From positions 1 to 5,558 of the forward strand of contig CAZQRW010000079.1 in the NCBI GenBank assembly GCA_964596115.1: a stretch of 5,558 bases of DNA, in the 5' to 3' direction. The position numbers and the translations under genes are program-made. The DNA comes from CAZQRW01 sp964596115. GTDB lineage: Bacteria > Hydrothermota > UBA3072 > B12-G15. Under the pieces are notes generated by a model. It did no database searches. It saw only the letters and a list, made by a program, of their open reading frames with translations, and was not told the origin of the DNA. Shown piece by piece: positions 5,546-5,558 of this stretch (its first letter is position 1; each line of letters starts with the position of its first letter).

Positions 5546-5558
5546 TTCACGATTCACG
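5546..5558 (+). repeat. Start of a 7-base tandem repeat cut by the window end
   Basis: TTCACGA is followed directly by TTCACG at the very end of the window. This is almost two units of a 7-base repeat; whether it continues is not visible. Two units alone could be chance. Confidence 0.25.

Larger units (their letters stand above)
5407..5558. other. Pyrimidine-rich non-coding tail after tsaD
   Basis: No supported gene is seen on either strand. The plus strand is T/C-rich. No stable GC stem followed by a T run is visible, so no terminator for the operon can be placed, although T runs occur at 5410-5415 and 5455-5460. The segment around 5469-5505 resembles a degraded intergenic repeat, and the last 13 bases begin a short tandem repeat. 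Confidence 0.5.

Noticed and set aside
1..5558. CRISPR array, insertion sequence or prophage genes
   Set aside because: No regularly spaced repeats, transposase motifs or terminal inverted repeats were found. The genes are housekeeping or envelope genes apart from the left NTase module.

Overview
The window is AT-rich bacterial chromosome. A compact plus-strand gene cluster (724-5406) occupies most of it, and a separate minus-strand two-gene module lies at the left edge (1-486). Several features point to a diderm (outer-membrane-bearing) bacterium: a secreted protein rich in Gly, aromatic residues and alternating polar/hydrophobic strands, a clear Shine-Dalgarno sequence, sigma-70-like promoter elements, and TsaD without a fused kinase. 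The use of GTG, TTG and ATG starts, heavily overlapping genes and Lys/Ile-rich proteins would suit a deep-branching or uncultured, possibly thermophilic, lineage (for example a WOR-3-like group). That placement is an impression from composition and style; no marker proves it.

Left module (minus strand). A 70-residue protein of unknown function (486-274) is followed by a nucleotidyltransferase-fold protein (326 to beyond position 1, truncated by the window). The two genes overlap by 53 bases in different frames. A good sigma-70-like promoter precedes them, with a -35 TTGACA and a -10 TACAAT. A perfect 14-bp palindrome sits over the end of the -10 and the probable transcription start. The layout (small protein, NTase-fold protein, operator-like palindrome) resembles a toxin-antitoxin or autoregulated accessory module. 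The NTase has Val where the family normally has its first catalytic Asp, so it may be inactive or may have taken on another role.

Intergenic region 487-723. It holds the minus promoter and operator, a possible 49-codon ORF (578-727) with its own SD-like sequence that ends in an ATGA overlap with the next gene, and promoter-like elements plus a very strong Shine-Dalgarno sequence for the main operon.

Main operon (plus strand). Five genes overlap at every junction (1, 14, 11 and 4 bases), so they are almost certainly co-transcribed and translationally coupled. They are: an exported beta-rich protein with a C-terminal TPR region; purM (AIR synthetase, purine synthesis); an HD-domain nucleotidase of the YfbR/HDDC2 type; a small membrane-anchored YbbR/CdaR-like protein; and tsaD (tRNA t6A synthesis). 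The set combines nucleotide metabolism, envelope and translation-fidelity functions and does not describe a single pathway. The YbbR-like gene lacks an adjacent diadenylate cyclase gene in this window.

Right edge (5407-5558). This is non-coding as far as can be seen. It is pyrimidine-rich on the plus strand and has no convincing terminator hairpin. It contains a stretch resembling a degraded TGTCATTCTGAG-type intergenic repeat, and the start of a 7-base tandem repeat cut off by the window end.
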